Source: Prochlorococcus sp. AG-355-B23 (lineage in GTDB: Bacteria > Cyanobacteriota > Cyanobacteriia > PCC-6307 > Cyanobiaceae). From it: a DNA stretch of 64,000 bases. The notes below the pieces were generated by a model, which worked only from the letters and a program-made list of their open reading frames with translations, was not told the DNA's origin and made no database searches. Where the stretch lies: assembly GCA_003280935.1 (NCBI GenBank), contig QCDJ01000004.1, positions 1 to 64,000 on the forward strand, written 5' to 3'. This document shows positions 9,998 through 19,547 of the stretch, one piece after another. Numbering within the stretch: position 1 is the first letter of the stretch; every line of letters begins with the position of its first letter. A program made the position numbers and the translations under genes.

Positions 9998-10062
9998 TAT
10001 AAATTATTTGTTTATTAGACTATAAGGTAATTTTGGCTTTATCGAGAAATTACTAATTTAGA

Positions 10063-10365
10063 TTAGTTTGCTTCATTTAAGATTTGAAATGACTTTCTTT
10101 TTAGATTAAATATTAAAACTTGATTATCTTTATAACTAATCTCAATGTTTTCTTTTTCTAGCATTTGTATTGGTATTAGAGCTAATCCTCCTGTTCCTGA
10201 AAATATGATTGGCATGGTGCTATTTTTAGTCCCATTCATTTTTTGTAAGTCAATAGCTTGAGAAACTATTTTTCTGGCTTTATCAAATCCGTAGTCTTCT
10301 ATTAATTCAGGCCATAAAAAATTAACTAATTCATATTTCGAAAACTCAATTTGTACTGTTTTCAT
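10063..10365 (-). CDS. hypothetical protein
   Basis: ORF track. Confidence 0.6.
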   Translation of the reverse strand: MKTVQIEFSKYELVNFLWPELIEDYGFDKARKIVSQAIDLQKMNGTKNSTMPIIFSGTGGLALIPIQMLEKENIEISYKDNQVLIFNLKRKSFQILNEAN

Positions 10366-10404
10366 TAAAAATAAAGATAAATAGTGATTTATTACGATAT
10401 TTAC

Positions 10405-10590
10405 TTAATTACTATTTTTGAACCTATCCATGACTAGTTGCAACATATCTACTACATCACCATCAGTTAAATTTAAATCCTTCTTTAAATCATTGCAAGT
10501 TAAATTCATTTCTAGTGCCGCTTCAGCCATATGATTAACTTTTTGGTTATCACCGCCCAATGAAATAAAGGGATTGAAGTTTTCTATCAT
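10405..10590 (-). CDS. small hypothetical protein
   Basis: ORF track, compact 61-aa coding pattern. Confidence 0.55.
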   Translation of the reverse strand: MIENFNPFISLGGDNQKVNHMAEAALEMNLTCNDLKKDLNLTDGDVVDMLQLVMDRFKNSN

Positions 10591-10697
10591 TTAATACTTG
10601 TTGATACCACCTAGTTCTAGCTAAGAAATAATTAATTATCATTTATTGATACAGAAGCTTATAAATATGTTATTTAATATTTAGAAAGTTTTTACTT

Positions 10698-11078
10698 TTA
10701 AACTAAGGATATTGATATACCTTTTGATATCAATGCGAATCTTCTTGCTCTGACTAGTAAAGGAAATATCAAATTTGTTCGTTTATTTGATTTAAAGACT
10801 CTAGAAAGTAACAAAAGTAAATTACTTGAGGGATTATTTATCTGTTTGCAAATAGTATTGATTGCATCTGCCCCATGAAAGATCTCTTCATCTTTCAAGA
10901 GAATAGCTCCTTTATCTAGGTCATAACCTTTATCTAAGAAGGATTTAATTAGTGTTAAATTTTTACGACCATCAAGAATTTTAATATTATTTAACTTGCT
11001 TTTGATCTCAAGGAGCTCAGCAAAATGATTGCAGAATGGGCATTCTCCATCATAAATAAAGGTGTAGTTGGAAGCCAT
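10698..11078 (-). CDS. DCC-family thiol-disulfide oxidoreductase-like protein (DUF393)
   Basis: FIYDGECPFCNHFAELLEIK; HGADAI motifs. Confidence 0.9.
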   Translation of the reverse strand: MASNYTFIYDGECPFCNHFAELLEIKSKLNNIKILDGRKNLTLIKSFLDKGYDLDKGAILLKDEEIFHGADAINTICKQINNPSSNLLLLLSRVFKSNKRTNLIFPLLVRARRFALISKGISISLV

Positions 11079-11279
11079 TAGAAAAAAAAGTTTTGATGGT
11101 CTTAAAGTGCGCCAACAAAAATAGTAATTCCTCGATAATAAAACAAATAATAAAATTTTTGTGGATTATTTATAAAGGTATAGTTAAGCGATTCTAATAA
11201 TTACGAAGAAATGTCTCAATATAGGTATATTTTTCATAAAAATCTGTATGCTAACTCGGAGATATTATGTTTTAAAATC

Positions 11280-11417
11280 ATGAATTTATTAGCTTCTTTT
11301 GCTTTAGGTGGTTTCAATCCATGGGCAGCAGGCTTTGGAATTGGTTCTTTAGTCCTTTTTGGTCTTGTAGGTCTTGTGGCGGGTCCAAACCTAAAGAATT
11401 TTGATCCTGATGCATAA
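11280..11417 (+). CDS. 45-aa hydrophobic small protein
   Basis: Internal ATG; MNLLASFALGGFNPWAAGFGIGSLVLFGLVGLVAGPNLKNFDPDA; strong terminator downstream. Confidence 0.6.
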   Translation: MNLLASFALGGFNPWAAGFGIGSLVLFGLVGLVAGPNLKNFDPDA

Positions 11418-11444
11418 ATCATCATATTTAATATAGATTTTAAA

Positions 11445-11467
11445 AGACTCATTTGAGTCTTTTTTTT
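11445..11467 (+). terminator. Rho-independent terminator
   Basis: AGACTC-ATTT-GAGTCT followed by TTTTTTT. Confidence 0.85.
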
Positions 11468-11523
11468 ATGCGGTTTTTAAAATTTATTTTTAGAATTAAT
11501 CTAAATTATATTCCGCTAAAGAA

Positions 11524-11793
11524 ATGTTGTTAAACCCCTTTTCCCCATTTACTTTTTTTAAAATCTCTTCTCTGAAAGCTACTATTGTTTTTCTATCAAT
11601 ACTTTTAATTAAATCTAATTTGCTTAGATTAAAAGGTGGACTAATAGGTGGTCTTTTTGCCTTGATACTTATATCGGGGATTTTTGCCTCTAGTACCATA
11701 GCTTTAGGATCTTTAGTTTATGCCTATCGATTAAAGAAGAATTCTAATTCTGATGATAATCAAATGCAGGATTTAGAATCTGTTAATGTTTAA
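11524..11793 (+). CDS. hypothetical membrane protein
   Basis: ORF track, hydrophobic GGLIGGLFALILISGIFASSTIALGSLVYAY. Confidence 0.6.
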   Translation: MLLNPFSPFTFFKISSLKATIVFLSILLIKSNLLRLKGGLIGGLFALILISGIFASSTIALGSLVYAYRLKKNSNSDDNQMQDLESVNV

Positions 11794-11825
11794 GATATTT
11801 TGTGAATGAAATTCAGTTGGATAAC

Positions 11826-11942
11826 TTAAAATGGAGTTCCTGGTACAAAATGCAAGATTAAAAATCCAAAACCGGCAGCAAAAACTATTGATACTGCAAT
11901 GATTAGAAGGCCAGATGCCATCCCCCCTTCGTTAAACGCCAT
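11826..11942 (-). CDS. 38-aa single-TM small protein
   Basis: Manual reading MAFNEGGMASGLLIIAVSIVFAAGFGFLILHFVPGTPF; not in track. Confidence 0.65.
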   Translation of the reverse strand: MAFNEGGMASGLLIIAVSIVFAAGFGFLILHFVPGTPF

Positions 11943-12012
11943 TTAGTTAGTTATTTTTTAATTAATAATAGAACATATTTGTTGCCAAGTAATAGTTCTA
12001 ATTACTTATGTA

Positions 12013-12192
12013 TCATCCAAATTTGTTATTAATGGTGAATAAAAGTAAAAATATGGAAGTTAATGAGACTATAAAACCAAATATTATTAATGGCTTGGAT
12101 TTGAGGTTTTCTTCTTTATTAAGCTTATTTTTTGAAGAAGGATAATTTTTATCTTTTTTTTTATAAATAAGATTGGAAAAAGGTTTAATCAC
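12013..12192 (-). CDS. 59-aa hypothetical with C-terminal TM, GTG start
   Basis: Manual reading MIKPFSNLIYKKKDKNYPSSKNKLNKEENLKSKPLIIFGFIVSLTSIFLLLFTINNKFG. Confidence 0.45.
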   Translation of the reverse strand: MIKPFSNLIYKKKDKNYPSSKNKLNKEENLKSKPLIIFGFIVSLTSIFLLLFTINNKFG

Positions 12193-12215
12193 GATAAATT
12201 TTAGATTTAAGCTAA

Positions 12216-12533
12216 TTACCCTAAAGTTTTGAACAAGTCTTTATGGTAATCAACTACATTTTGACAACTTATTACAGGTGTAAATTCCATATGAATGCCA
12301 AATTTGGCTCTCCATGGAGCAAAATGCTCGAAAATTTCTTTATCACTCTCTGCCCTACATAAACAAACTACCCTTCCCTCCCCTGGAGCATGAACTCTAA
12401 ATAACATTTCAAATTTATCTGTTTTATCTGATTTTGCAATTTCACCGTTTTCCCAAGCTTCTACAAATAATTGATAAGCTTTTACTTGATTTTCAATATC
12501 TGGGAATTGGCAGTCAGCAAGAAATAATTGCAT
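12216..12533 (-). CDS. DUF3303-like protein
   Basis: MQLFLADCQFPDIENQ... compact alpha/beta domain; internal ATG preferred to 12569. Confidence 0.65.
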   Translation of the reverse strand: MQLFLADCQFPDIENQVKAYQLFVEAWENGEIAKSDKTDKFEMLFRVHAPGEGRVVCLCRAESDKEIFEHFAPWRAKFGIHMEFTPVISCQNVVDYHKDLFKTLG

Positions 12534-12625
12534 TGGAGTATTCTTAAGATTACATTCATTATCCCTCAAATACTTATTTATTAATGTGACTGTTTGAATT
12601 TGAAGATCAGAAAAAGAATATTTTC

Positions 12626-12775
12626 CTAAATAAAGTGAGAAGAGAGAGTCTCAAGGAATTTCCCAATATCTTTTTTATATAAACTATCTGTGATCTTTAA
12701 AGAGAATAATTCATAATCATTTATATGTTTTTTTTTATCAAAATTAAAATTTCCCTTTAATGAAATATTTTTCAT
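12626..12775 (-). CDS. 49-aa hypothetical protein
   Basis: Manual reading MKNISLKGNFNFDKKKHINDYELFSLKITDSLYKKDIGKFLETLSSHFI. Confidence 0.35.
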   Translation of the reverse strand: MKNISLKGNFNFDKKKHINDYELFSLKITDSLYKKDIGKFLETLSSHFI

Positions 12776-12887
12776 GATTTTATTGATCACTATTTAAAAG
12801 TTAAACAAATATAATTAAAAGGCAAATTTCTTTACATTATGTTTTTTATGAGAAATTTCTAAAGCTAATAAATAATAATTAATTTAT

Positions 12888-13211
12888 TTAAGAGTTAATT
12901 AATTTTCCTAGGATATATAAGAAAGAATTAGTTAAAGAAAAAATTACAGTTAATAGAGATGCAATAACGGGTAATAAATTGAACCACAATTGAGAAGTTG
13001 TCATTTTTGAATCTATAGGCAGAAAACTCGTTCTTTTTTTAATTCTTATTTGTAACCAAAAAATAGATAATGGATAAATAATTCTTGAGAAAGTAATTAT
13101 CAATGAAGGCAAAATACCTTGTTTTGAATAAAGTACAAATCCTGAAAAAAAGTATAACGCCCAAATTAGAACCCTTTGAATCAGAATAAATCCCTTGCTT
13201 TTGCCAGACAT
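12888..13211 (-). CDS. hypothetical membrane protein
   Basis: ORF track, multiple hydrophobic segments. Confidence 0.6.
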   Translation of the reverse strand: MSGKSKGFILIQRVLIWALYFFSGFVLYSKQGILPSLIITFSRIIYPLSIFWLQIRIKKRTSFLPIDSKMTTSQLWFNLLPVIASLLTVIFSLTNSFLYILGKLINS

Positions 13212-13213
13212 TA

Positions 13214-13690
13214 TTAATTAATTTTTATAATTTTAGTCATTTTATATCTTTCAAAAAAAATGTTATTTATAATTACTTTTTCTTTACGTATAATTTTCCA
13301 TTCATTTTTAAGAAATAATTCAAAACTTATTAAACTTGCTTCAGTTGAAAGAGAATCTAAACCCTCTTTTTTAGCTTCATTTTCTAATTTATGAAGTAAC
13401 TTAGAGCCGCAACCTTTTCTTTGGAATTTACTTTTACAGTAAAATAAAGCAATCCTATCGGGAGGATATCTTGTTGCAAAAGCAATAATTATTCCTTCTT
13501 TACTTAAAAGCCATCCTTTTCCTTTAGTTATAGACTTATCAAAATTTGAATTATTCCAAGCTTGGCTTGACCATGCCCTTTTTTGCTCTTGACTATAAAT
13601 TTTTTCATCTAAAGATTGAATTGAATCAAAATAAACCTTCTTTAATTCCAGTTGATCTTTAATGGTAATTTGTCTTAAATTCATAAACAA
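13214..13690 (-). CDS. GNAT-family N-acetyltransferase
   Basis: ALFYCKSKFQRKGCGSKLLHKLENEAKKEG acetyl-CoA-binding motif. Confidence 0.88.
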   Translation of the reverse strand: MFMNLRQITIKDQLELKKVYFDSIQSLDEKIYSQEQKRAWSSQAWNNSNFDKSITKGKGWLLSKEGIIIAFATRYPPDRIALFYCKSKFQRKGCGSKLLHKLENEAKKEGLDSLSTEASLISFELFLKNEWKIIRKEKVIINNIFFERYKMTKIIKIN

Positions 13691-13704
13691 ATCTTTTATT
13701 TAAT

Positions 13705-14385
13705 ATGCATAGTAAAAATATAGTCGCAATTGGTGGTGGAGGGTTTGGACGTTCTTTAGGTTCTCTTGAAATTGAAAAATATATTATTTCATTAATAAAT
13801 AAAAAAAGACCAAAAATTTGCTTTATTCCAACAGCGTCTGGTGATAGTAGTTTGTACAAACTAAATTTTTATAGAGCATTTTCCAAACTTGATTGTATAA
13901 CAAGTCATATTGATTTCTTCTCTAGAACAGAAAACTTAGAAGATAAAGTTTTAAAGCAAGACATCATTTATGTAGGCGGAGGAAATACAAAAAGTATGAT
14001 AGCTGTCTGGAAAGAATGGAATTTACATGAAATTTTGCGAAATGCTTATGAAAAAGGAATCGTAATGAGTGGTGTAAGTGCTGGGGCTATTTGTTGGTTT
14101 GATAAAGGGATAACTGATTCTTACGCTGAAGAATTAGCCATAATTGATTGCTTAGGAATAGTTGAAGGAATTGCCTGCCCACATTTTGATGAAGAGAAAG
14201 AGAGGGAACCTTTTGTTAATGATATTATTCAGAGAGAAATTATTGAATCCTGTATATGCATTGAGGGCAATTGTGCCTTGCATATAAAAAATGATTTTGA
14301 CTATTCCTCAATTGATTTTGGTAATGGTAAAAACTGCTTTAGAGTTGCAAGGGAAAATAATATTGTTAAGAAAGAAATTCTTTGA
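13705..14385 (+). CDS. S51-family peptidase (peptidase E-like)
   Basis: IGGGGFGRSLGS, IYVGGGNTKSMIAVWKEW, SGVSAGAICWF motifs. Confidence 0.9.
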   Translation: MHSKNIVAIGGGGFGRSLGSLEIEKYIISLINKKRPKICFIPTASGDSSLYKLNFYRAFSKLDCITSHIDFFSRTENLEDKVLKQDIIYVGGGNTKSMIAVWKEWNLHEILRNAYEKGIVMSGVSAGAICWFDKGITDSYAEELAIIDCLGIVEGIACPHFDEEKEREPFVNDIIQREIIESCICIEGNCALHIKNDFDYSSIDFGNGKNCFRVARENNIVKKEIL

Positions 14386-14408
14386 AAAGAAAATATTTTT
14401 AATATCTT

Positions 14409-14813
14409 TTAGATCTCATCATTCTTCGAGATAGAAGTAAATTCAATCCCTTTGTATTTTACGAAAGATGCAGTCCATACTTCTTTTGAGAGATTGCCAA
14501 GGTATTTTAGAAACTGTTGTGTATCTCCATCTCTAATCCACTCAGATTTAATGAATGGAAGCTCTTTCTGCATTCTTTTAGGATGCATATGAACAAGGAG
14601 CAAACCGTTATCTTCGGAAACCCTTTTTAAAGGACCTTCATCACTTCTTTGAAACACTCTCATTAGAAGATTTAAAATGACTTCTTCTCCAAGTTTCTTG
14701 AAATTTTCTGATTCCTCTAAATTATCTTTAATTTCTTTACCTCCAAGAGGCATTGCTCTAACTGAGTTTTGCTCTATTAAAGCTATTGCAATCAAATAAA
14801 CTTGGCTAGCCAT
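14409..14813 (-). CDS. conserved-looking hypothetical protein
   Basis: ORF track. Confidence 0.6.
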   Translation of the reverse strand: MASQVYLIAIALIEQNSVRAMPLGGKEIKDNLEESENFKKLGEEVILNLLMRVFQRSDEGPLKRVSEDNGLLLVHMHPKRMQKELPFIKSEWIRDGDTQQFLKYLGNLSKEVWTASFVKYKGIEFTSISKNDEI

Positions 14814-14929
14814 ATTCTAAATTAATACTTTTATTTATTCTAACCTCTCGAGTTCATCAAAATCTTTCATAGATTAAATATCTGCGAAAAGAACAAAGGA
14901 AATAATTTATTAATTATTTTCCAATACAA

Positions 14930-15103
14930 TTGAAATATTTTTTTTATTTTTTATTTTTCGTTATTTTTGTAAGTCTTTATTTATCATGGGCCTGTTTATT
15001 AATACCAGAAAATTAGAAATTTTTTAATCAAATTATTGCAAAATCAGCAGAAGATAAAATTTCTTTAAAAGCTGCGTTAGAGATTTCTCCAGTTATTTTC
15101 TAA
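14930..15103 (+). pseudogene. small membrane-protein ORF with in-frame TAG
   Basis: TTG start; MKYFFYFLFFVIFVSLYLSWACLLIPEN-TAG-KFFNQIIAKSAEDKISLKAALEISPVIF-TAA in one frame; TAG at 15014-15016. Confidence 0.45.
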
Positions 15104-15197
15104 AGGCTAAAAATAAAAAGACGACTTCCAAAATAAGAATCGTATCAGATGCGTGTTTTCGTTAATATGTTGAGTGATTAAATATGACTACTAAATA

Positions 15198-16001
15198 ATG
15201 AACAATAATATAAGATTTGAATTATCATTTAAAAATATTTCCCAATTAGACTATAAACTTAAATTCTGCAAATTAAATAATATCAAAAATATCAATATTC
15301 CATGTAAAGGACTTATAAAGAAGGATTTATTTAATTCAACTATTAAATATATATCTAAAAACTATAATCAATTTAATGTGACCTATCACTATAGTCTTTA
15401 TCATCAATATTCAAAAAATAAAGAAAAATCGTATCAGGAATTTTTAGATTTTGTTAAAAGTTCACAGAATAATAAAAATTATGAAGTTCTGCTTGTGTCC
15501 GGATCAAATAAGAAAAAAAACTTTGACTCAGTTGATGTATTAGCTTATTTAAAAAAAGAAAAAAATTTAAAAGTTAAATTAGGTATAGCTTACAATCCAT
15601 ATTTGAAAAAATATTATAATAATTCTTCAGAAAGAGAAAGGTTCGAAAGAAAAATTTCGACTGGATTAATAAATTCAATTTGGTTTCAATATGGTACAGA
15701 TATTAAAGTTCTTCAGAATGAGGTGACTTATCTTAAAAACGTGGCAAAAGCAGAAAAATTAAATTTATTTGGAAGTTTATTTATTCCTTCTAATCAATTT
15801 ATAGCACGGTTTAAATTTCGTCCTTGGAAAGAGGTATATATATCTGAAAAGTGTTTATATGCCTTGGAGAATTTTTTTGAATTCACAAAAGATTTAGTTA
15901 GTTTTTATAAAAAAAATAATATTACACCTGTAATCGAATCTGATTTTTCATCATCAGAGAAACTTGATTCTCTTTATAGTTTTCTAGAAAATGAAAGATA
16001 A
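15198..16001 (+). CDS. MTHFR-like TIM-barrel protein
   Basis: Pattern resembles methylenetetrahydrofolate reductase: LLVSGS, KLGIAYNPYL, ERKISTGLINSIWFQYGTD, GSLFIPSNQFIARFKFRPWKEV. Confidence 0.6.
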   Translation: MNNNIRFELSFKNISQLDYKLKFCKLNNIKNINIPCKGLIKKDLFNSTIKYISKNYNQFNVTYHYSLYHQYSKNKEKSYQEFLDFVKSSQNNKNYEVLLVSGSNKKKNFDSVDVLAYLKKEKNLKVKLGIAYNPYLKKYYNNSSERERFERKISTGLINSIWFQYGTDIKVLQNEVTYLKNVAKAEKLNLFGSLFIPSNQFIARFKFRPWKEVYISEKCLYALENFFEFTKDLVSFYKKNNITPVIESDFSSSEKLDSLYSFLENER

Positions 16002-16021
16002 TTTCTGACAATATTAAACTT

Positions 16022-17188
16022 ATGAAAAGTGATGTTACATATGACTTATTAATAATAGGTGGAGGAATATCTGCGTGTATTTTCGCTTCTGAGTATCTGA
16101 AAAATAATATTAAAAAAAAAGTTGGATTAATTGAAATTGGTCGTGGACTTGGAGGGAGATCAAGTACAAGAATAAGCAAAAAATATGAAGGATGGAAACT
16201 AAACCATGGTTCTCCAAATTTTAATATATCTAATAGTAAAAATAATCTTCTATTAAAAAGATATATTGATGAATTATTGGAAAATAAATATATAAAAATT
16301 GACGACTCGGAAATATTTTTTTTAAATGAAGATTCTAATTTAGAAACTATAAAAACATCTGAATTTTCTTCCGGGGTTAATTATCTATCTTTAGATTCCA
16401 TGAGTGAATTATCGAATAGGATAATTAACTCAAATAATTTAAAAGAGAAAATTGATTTTTTCTTTGAAACTTTAATAGTTGATATGAAATTTAATGATAA
16501 TGAATGGTTACTAACATCAAAAATTGGCGACAAATTCAAGTCTAAATATCTAATTTGTTCAACTAATTTGTTATTACATAAGAGATCTTTAAAAATATTA
16601 AACGTAAATCAAATTCCATTAAGAAAGGCTATTCCTATTAATAATGATAAAAAAATAGATTTACTATTAAATTTCCTAGAAGAACAAACATTTATTCCCA
16701 GGTTAACTTTTTTAATTTATACAAATCAAAATTATAGTTATAAAGATTATTATTCTAAAAAACAAAGGTATTTTTATTTAACAAATAATTTAGAAAATAA
16801 ATATAGATTTGAAAGAATTATTTTTCAGCTGCAAGATAATAATAAATTAGGAATTGTAGTACATTCAAAAAACGCAGAGTTAATTAATTCTTTTATAAGT
16901 GCAAAAGATGAAGAAGTTTTTAAACAAAAAATAATTACAAATTTCAATAAACTGTTTGAAGAGAATTCTGTAGTACATAAATTAAATTTTGATGAAAAAA
17001 TATCTATTATGAAATGGAGAGCTTCACAGCCTTCTGGCCTTGCCGTACCATTATCTTTACAATTTAGTAGAAAATATAAAATTGGATTTTGCGGAGACTG
17101 GTTTGAAGGTGATGGATTTGGCAGAATTGAAGGCTCAATTTTAAGTGCTTTAGTATTAGAGAAAAAAATTAAAGACTTAATTAAATAA
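16022..17188 (+). CDS. FAD-dependent oxidoreductase, renalase/amine oxidase-like
   Basis: LLIIGGGISACIFASEYL Rossmann motif; GRGLGGRSSTRISKKYEGWKLNHGSPNF; GFCGDWFEGDGFGRIEGSILSAL. Confidence 0.85.
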   Translation: MKSDVTYDLLIIGGGISACIFASEYLKNNIKKKVGLIEIGRGLGGRSSTRISKKYEGWKLNHGSPNFNISNSKNNLLLKRYIDELLENKYIKIDDSEIFFLNEDSNLETIKTSEFSSGVNYLSLDSMSELSNRIINSNNLKEKIDFFFETLIVDMKFNDNEWLLTSKIGDKFKSKYLICSTNLLLHKRSLKILNVNQIPLRKAIPINNDKKIDLLLNFLEEQTFIPRLTFLIYTNQNYSYKDYYSKKQRYFYLTNNLENKYRFERIIFQLQDNNKLGIVVHSKNAELINSFISAKDEEVFKQKIITNFNKLFEENSVVHKLNFDEKISIMKWRASQPSGLAVPLSLQFSRKYKIGFCGDWFEGDGFGRIEGSILSALVLEKKIKDLIK

Positions 17189-17773
17189 TTTTTTCAGTAT
17201 GAGATCTATATCAGTGTTTTTTTCAATGATGAATTTATTTGTATTATTTTCTATGCTGTTATATTTGGATTTTTCGTAATAAATGCTCCATGATTTTAAG
17301 AAATCATTCTCAGCTTGTTTTTTATCCTTCCCCCTTTCTTTTATATCTCTTTGGACAACCCTTTTCATGCACTCATTTTTTTTAGTTTTTATTTCTAAAA
17401 AAATATAATCCTTATTATTTAATGTTTTTGAGAATTCTTTAGCAAATATACCCTCAACAATTAAAAAACTAATATCATTTGTTTCCTTTAAGATATTTCG
17501 AATTGTTTTCTTTTCGAAATTATAAAAACGTTCACAGATTGAAATTCCATTCTTATAAATAAAATCAAAATCTCTTTTGAGTAGTTCGATATTAAAACTA
17601 ATACTTTTATCAAAAAAACCTTCTACAAATTTTGATAGTAATTTACTTATTAACCCTGTCTTATAGTAATTATCGGTACTTAACACAATACCATTTTTAG
17701 TTTTTTTTATTATTTGATTTGATAAAGTTGTTTTCCCGCTTCCGGAAGGTCCACTTATAAAAATAAGCTTCAT
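17177..17773 (-). CDS. uridine kinase-like P-loop kinase
   Basis: Walker A GPSGSGKTTLS; STDNYY motif; convergent, 12-nt overlap with the preceding gene. Confidence 0.8.
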   Translation of the reverse strand: MKLIFISGPSGSGKTTLSNQIIKKTKNGIVLSTDNYYKTGLISKLLSKFVEGFFDKSISFNIELLKRDFDFIYKNGISICERFYNFEKKTIRNILKETNDISFLIVEGIFAKEFSKTLNNKDYIFLEIKTKKNECMKRVVQRDIKERGKDKKQAENDFLKSWSIYYEKSKYNSIENNTNKFIIEKNTDIDLILKKLFN

Positions 17774-18028
17774 TTTGATGATCTGTTCTTCAATAAGATT
17801 TTAACTTTACTATTAACAAATACCTCTAGATTTTGAATATACATTTTCTCTTTTTAGATAATTAGAATAGCTTGCAATGGCTCCTAAGCTTGCATTAATA
17901 ATAAATTTGTGTCTTTATATAATTGTAAATAAATTATTTCTATTTAATTAGTTATTGTCTTGTCATTGATTCCTCTGGAATTTGATAGTATTAAACTTAA
18001 GAGCTAATTTTACTACTTATATATTGCG

Positions 18029-18361
18029 ATGATTTCTGAATTTCTAAGCAAACTAAAATCAATTTTATTTAAAAGTGAAGTAACTCCTGAAACTCCTTTA
18101 AAGAAAGAAAAAAAAGGAGCAAAGTCAACAAAAACAAAAACAAAAACAAAAACAAAAACAAAAACCAAAGCGGTAAATTCTAAGAAAAATATTGAAATTT
18201 TGACTACACTTCCCGGTGTTGGAGCAAAAAGCGCAAAAGCTTTGTATGAGGCTGGATTTAAAACAACTAAGGCAGTTATCGCTGCTGATGAAAAAGATCT
18301 TCTTGCTGTGTCAGGAGTTGGAATAAATCTTGTTAAGAAGCTTAAAAGCTTAAATAGTTAA
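18029..18361 (+). CDS. helix-hairpin-helix protein with Lys-Thr repeat linker
   Basis: LTTLPGVGAKSAKALYEAGFKTTKAVIAADEKDLLAVSGVGINLVKKLK is a double HhH; (KT)n linker. Confidence 0.8.
   Translation: MISEFLSKLKSILFKSEVTPETPLKKEKKGAKSTKTKTKTKTKTKTKAVNSKKNIEILTTLPGVGAKSAKALYEAGFKTTKAVIAADEKDLLAVSGVGINLVKKLKSLNS
18127..18169 (+). repeat. AAAACA hexanucleotide microsatellite in coding sequence
   Basis: acaaaaacaaaaacaaaaacaaaaacaaaaac encodes TKTKTKTKTKTK. Confidence 0.9.
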
Positions 18362-18430
18362 AATTTTTTAAACCTCTATAAAAAATTAAGAATATTAAAA
18401 ATTTATAAAAACTTTATAAGTTCTAGCAGA

Positions 18431-18607
18431 TTATCTTCTTCTTGCTTTTCTTCTCTGTTGCAACTTTCTTTTGTATTTTTCAATAGGAGTTTCGTGATGC
18501 CTAAGTCTTTTTAAATCTGCAAAGATTCCAGATTTAGATACTTGTCTTTTAAATCTTCTAAGGGCAGATTCAATTCCCTCATTCTCTCCAACTGTTACTT
18601 GTGTCAA
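18431..18607 (-). CDS. rpsU: 30S ribosomal protein S21 (TTG start inferred)
   Basis: [57 protein letters not shown]; longer track ORF (18718) overlaps the upstream gene. Confidence 0.93.
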
Positions 18608-18695
18608 AATTTTCTGATTAAAATATAATTCTAGCACCTCAATAGATAAATTTAAACTTAAACCTTCGTCTATAGGATTGATAGTTTGTTGAGCT

Positions 18696-19154
18696 TTATG
18701 TTTTTGCCCACTCAACAAATCTTTTTTTATTACTTTTTATATCTTGTAATGATTCAAAATAATATTTTTCCCAATTATCTTTAGGCAGCCCAAGAAATAA
18801 CATAAGATTTAATGGATATTGATCGCTGTCGGAACAATTTCTAAAATCATCCCTGAACAAAAAAATTTCCTTTTTTAGTGCAATTGCGATACCCAATTCA
18901 ATCATTACACCTTCATCTGGTGGATTTCCATTAACAATAGCGAAAATACAATCACATTCTTTTAAATCATGGAAATTACTACTTGCAACGTCATATGCCC
19001 ATTCACTTTCTTGTTGAGTTAATGGTTTTGCTCTCTCAAAAGGTTCAAATACTTCTACATTTAAATCATTGAAGATTTCAATAAATTCATGTAAGAGGGT
19101 TTTAGTTTGTTTTGAAAATCCATATGGATTAGCCAAATATAATTTCTTTCTCAA
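18696..19154 (-). CDS. nucleoside 2-deoxyribosyltransferase-like protein
   Basis: YLANPYGFS start, [36 protein letters not shown] motif. Confidence 0.88.
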   Translation of the reverse strand: MRKKLYLANPYGFSKQTKTLLHEFIEIFNDLNVEVFEPFERAKPLTQQESEWAYDVASSNFHDLKECDCIFAIVNGNPPDEGVMIELGIAIALKKEIFLFRDDFRNCSDSDQYPLNLMLFLGLPKDNWEKYYFESLQDIKSNKKRFVEWAKT

Positions 19155-19546
19155 TTTAAACCTCTTTTTTTGTAATACTCTACGCGGTCAATTTTTGAAT
19201 TTAAATTATTTTCCCAAGGGAAAACAATCCATTGACTTTTTTTTGTTACATGTACTGTATTCCACCATGTAGGTTTGATTTTGCTAAATAATACAAAAAA
19301 CATTGCTCCTTCAATGTTCTTGAAGGTCGTCAATGTAATACCTGTTTCATAAACATCATCTACTATTAGTGAATTATTTATTGGTTCTGAAATTAATTCA
19401 ATTTTTAATTTATGGCTTAGTGCTACAGCAAGACATAATCCGCCACGAGGAACTCCATAAATTCCAGAAAATTCCTTAAACCTACATTTTTTAGCTATTT
19501 GTTCTACGCTCCTATCAAATTCGCTCCAAGTAAAATAACTTATCAT
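19151..19546 (-). CDS. phosphoribosyltransferase-like protein
   Basis: IYGVPRGGLCLAVALSHKL and LIVDDVYETGITL PRPP-binding loop. Confidence 0.88.
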   Translation of the reverse strand: MISYFTWSEFDRSVEQIAKKCRFKEFSGIYGVPRGGLCLAVALSHKLKIELISEPINNSLIVDDVYETGITLTTFKNIEGAMFFVLFSKIKPTWWNTVHVTKKSQWIVFPWENNLNSKIDRVEYYKKRGLN

Positions 19547-19547
19547 C

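Noticed and set aside
11234-11452. Minus-strand ORF over the small membrane ORF and terminator
   Set aside because: Low-complexity antisense frame; the plus-strand reading has a clear small protein followed by a terminator
11496-11699. Minus-strand 67-aa ORF
   Set aside because: Antisense to a more plausible hydrophobic plus-strand ORF
15922-16179. Minus-strand 85-aa ORF spanning the MTHFR-like/renalase-like junction
   Set aside because: Antisense to two convincing genes
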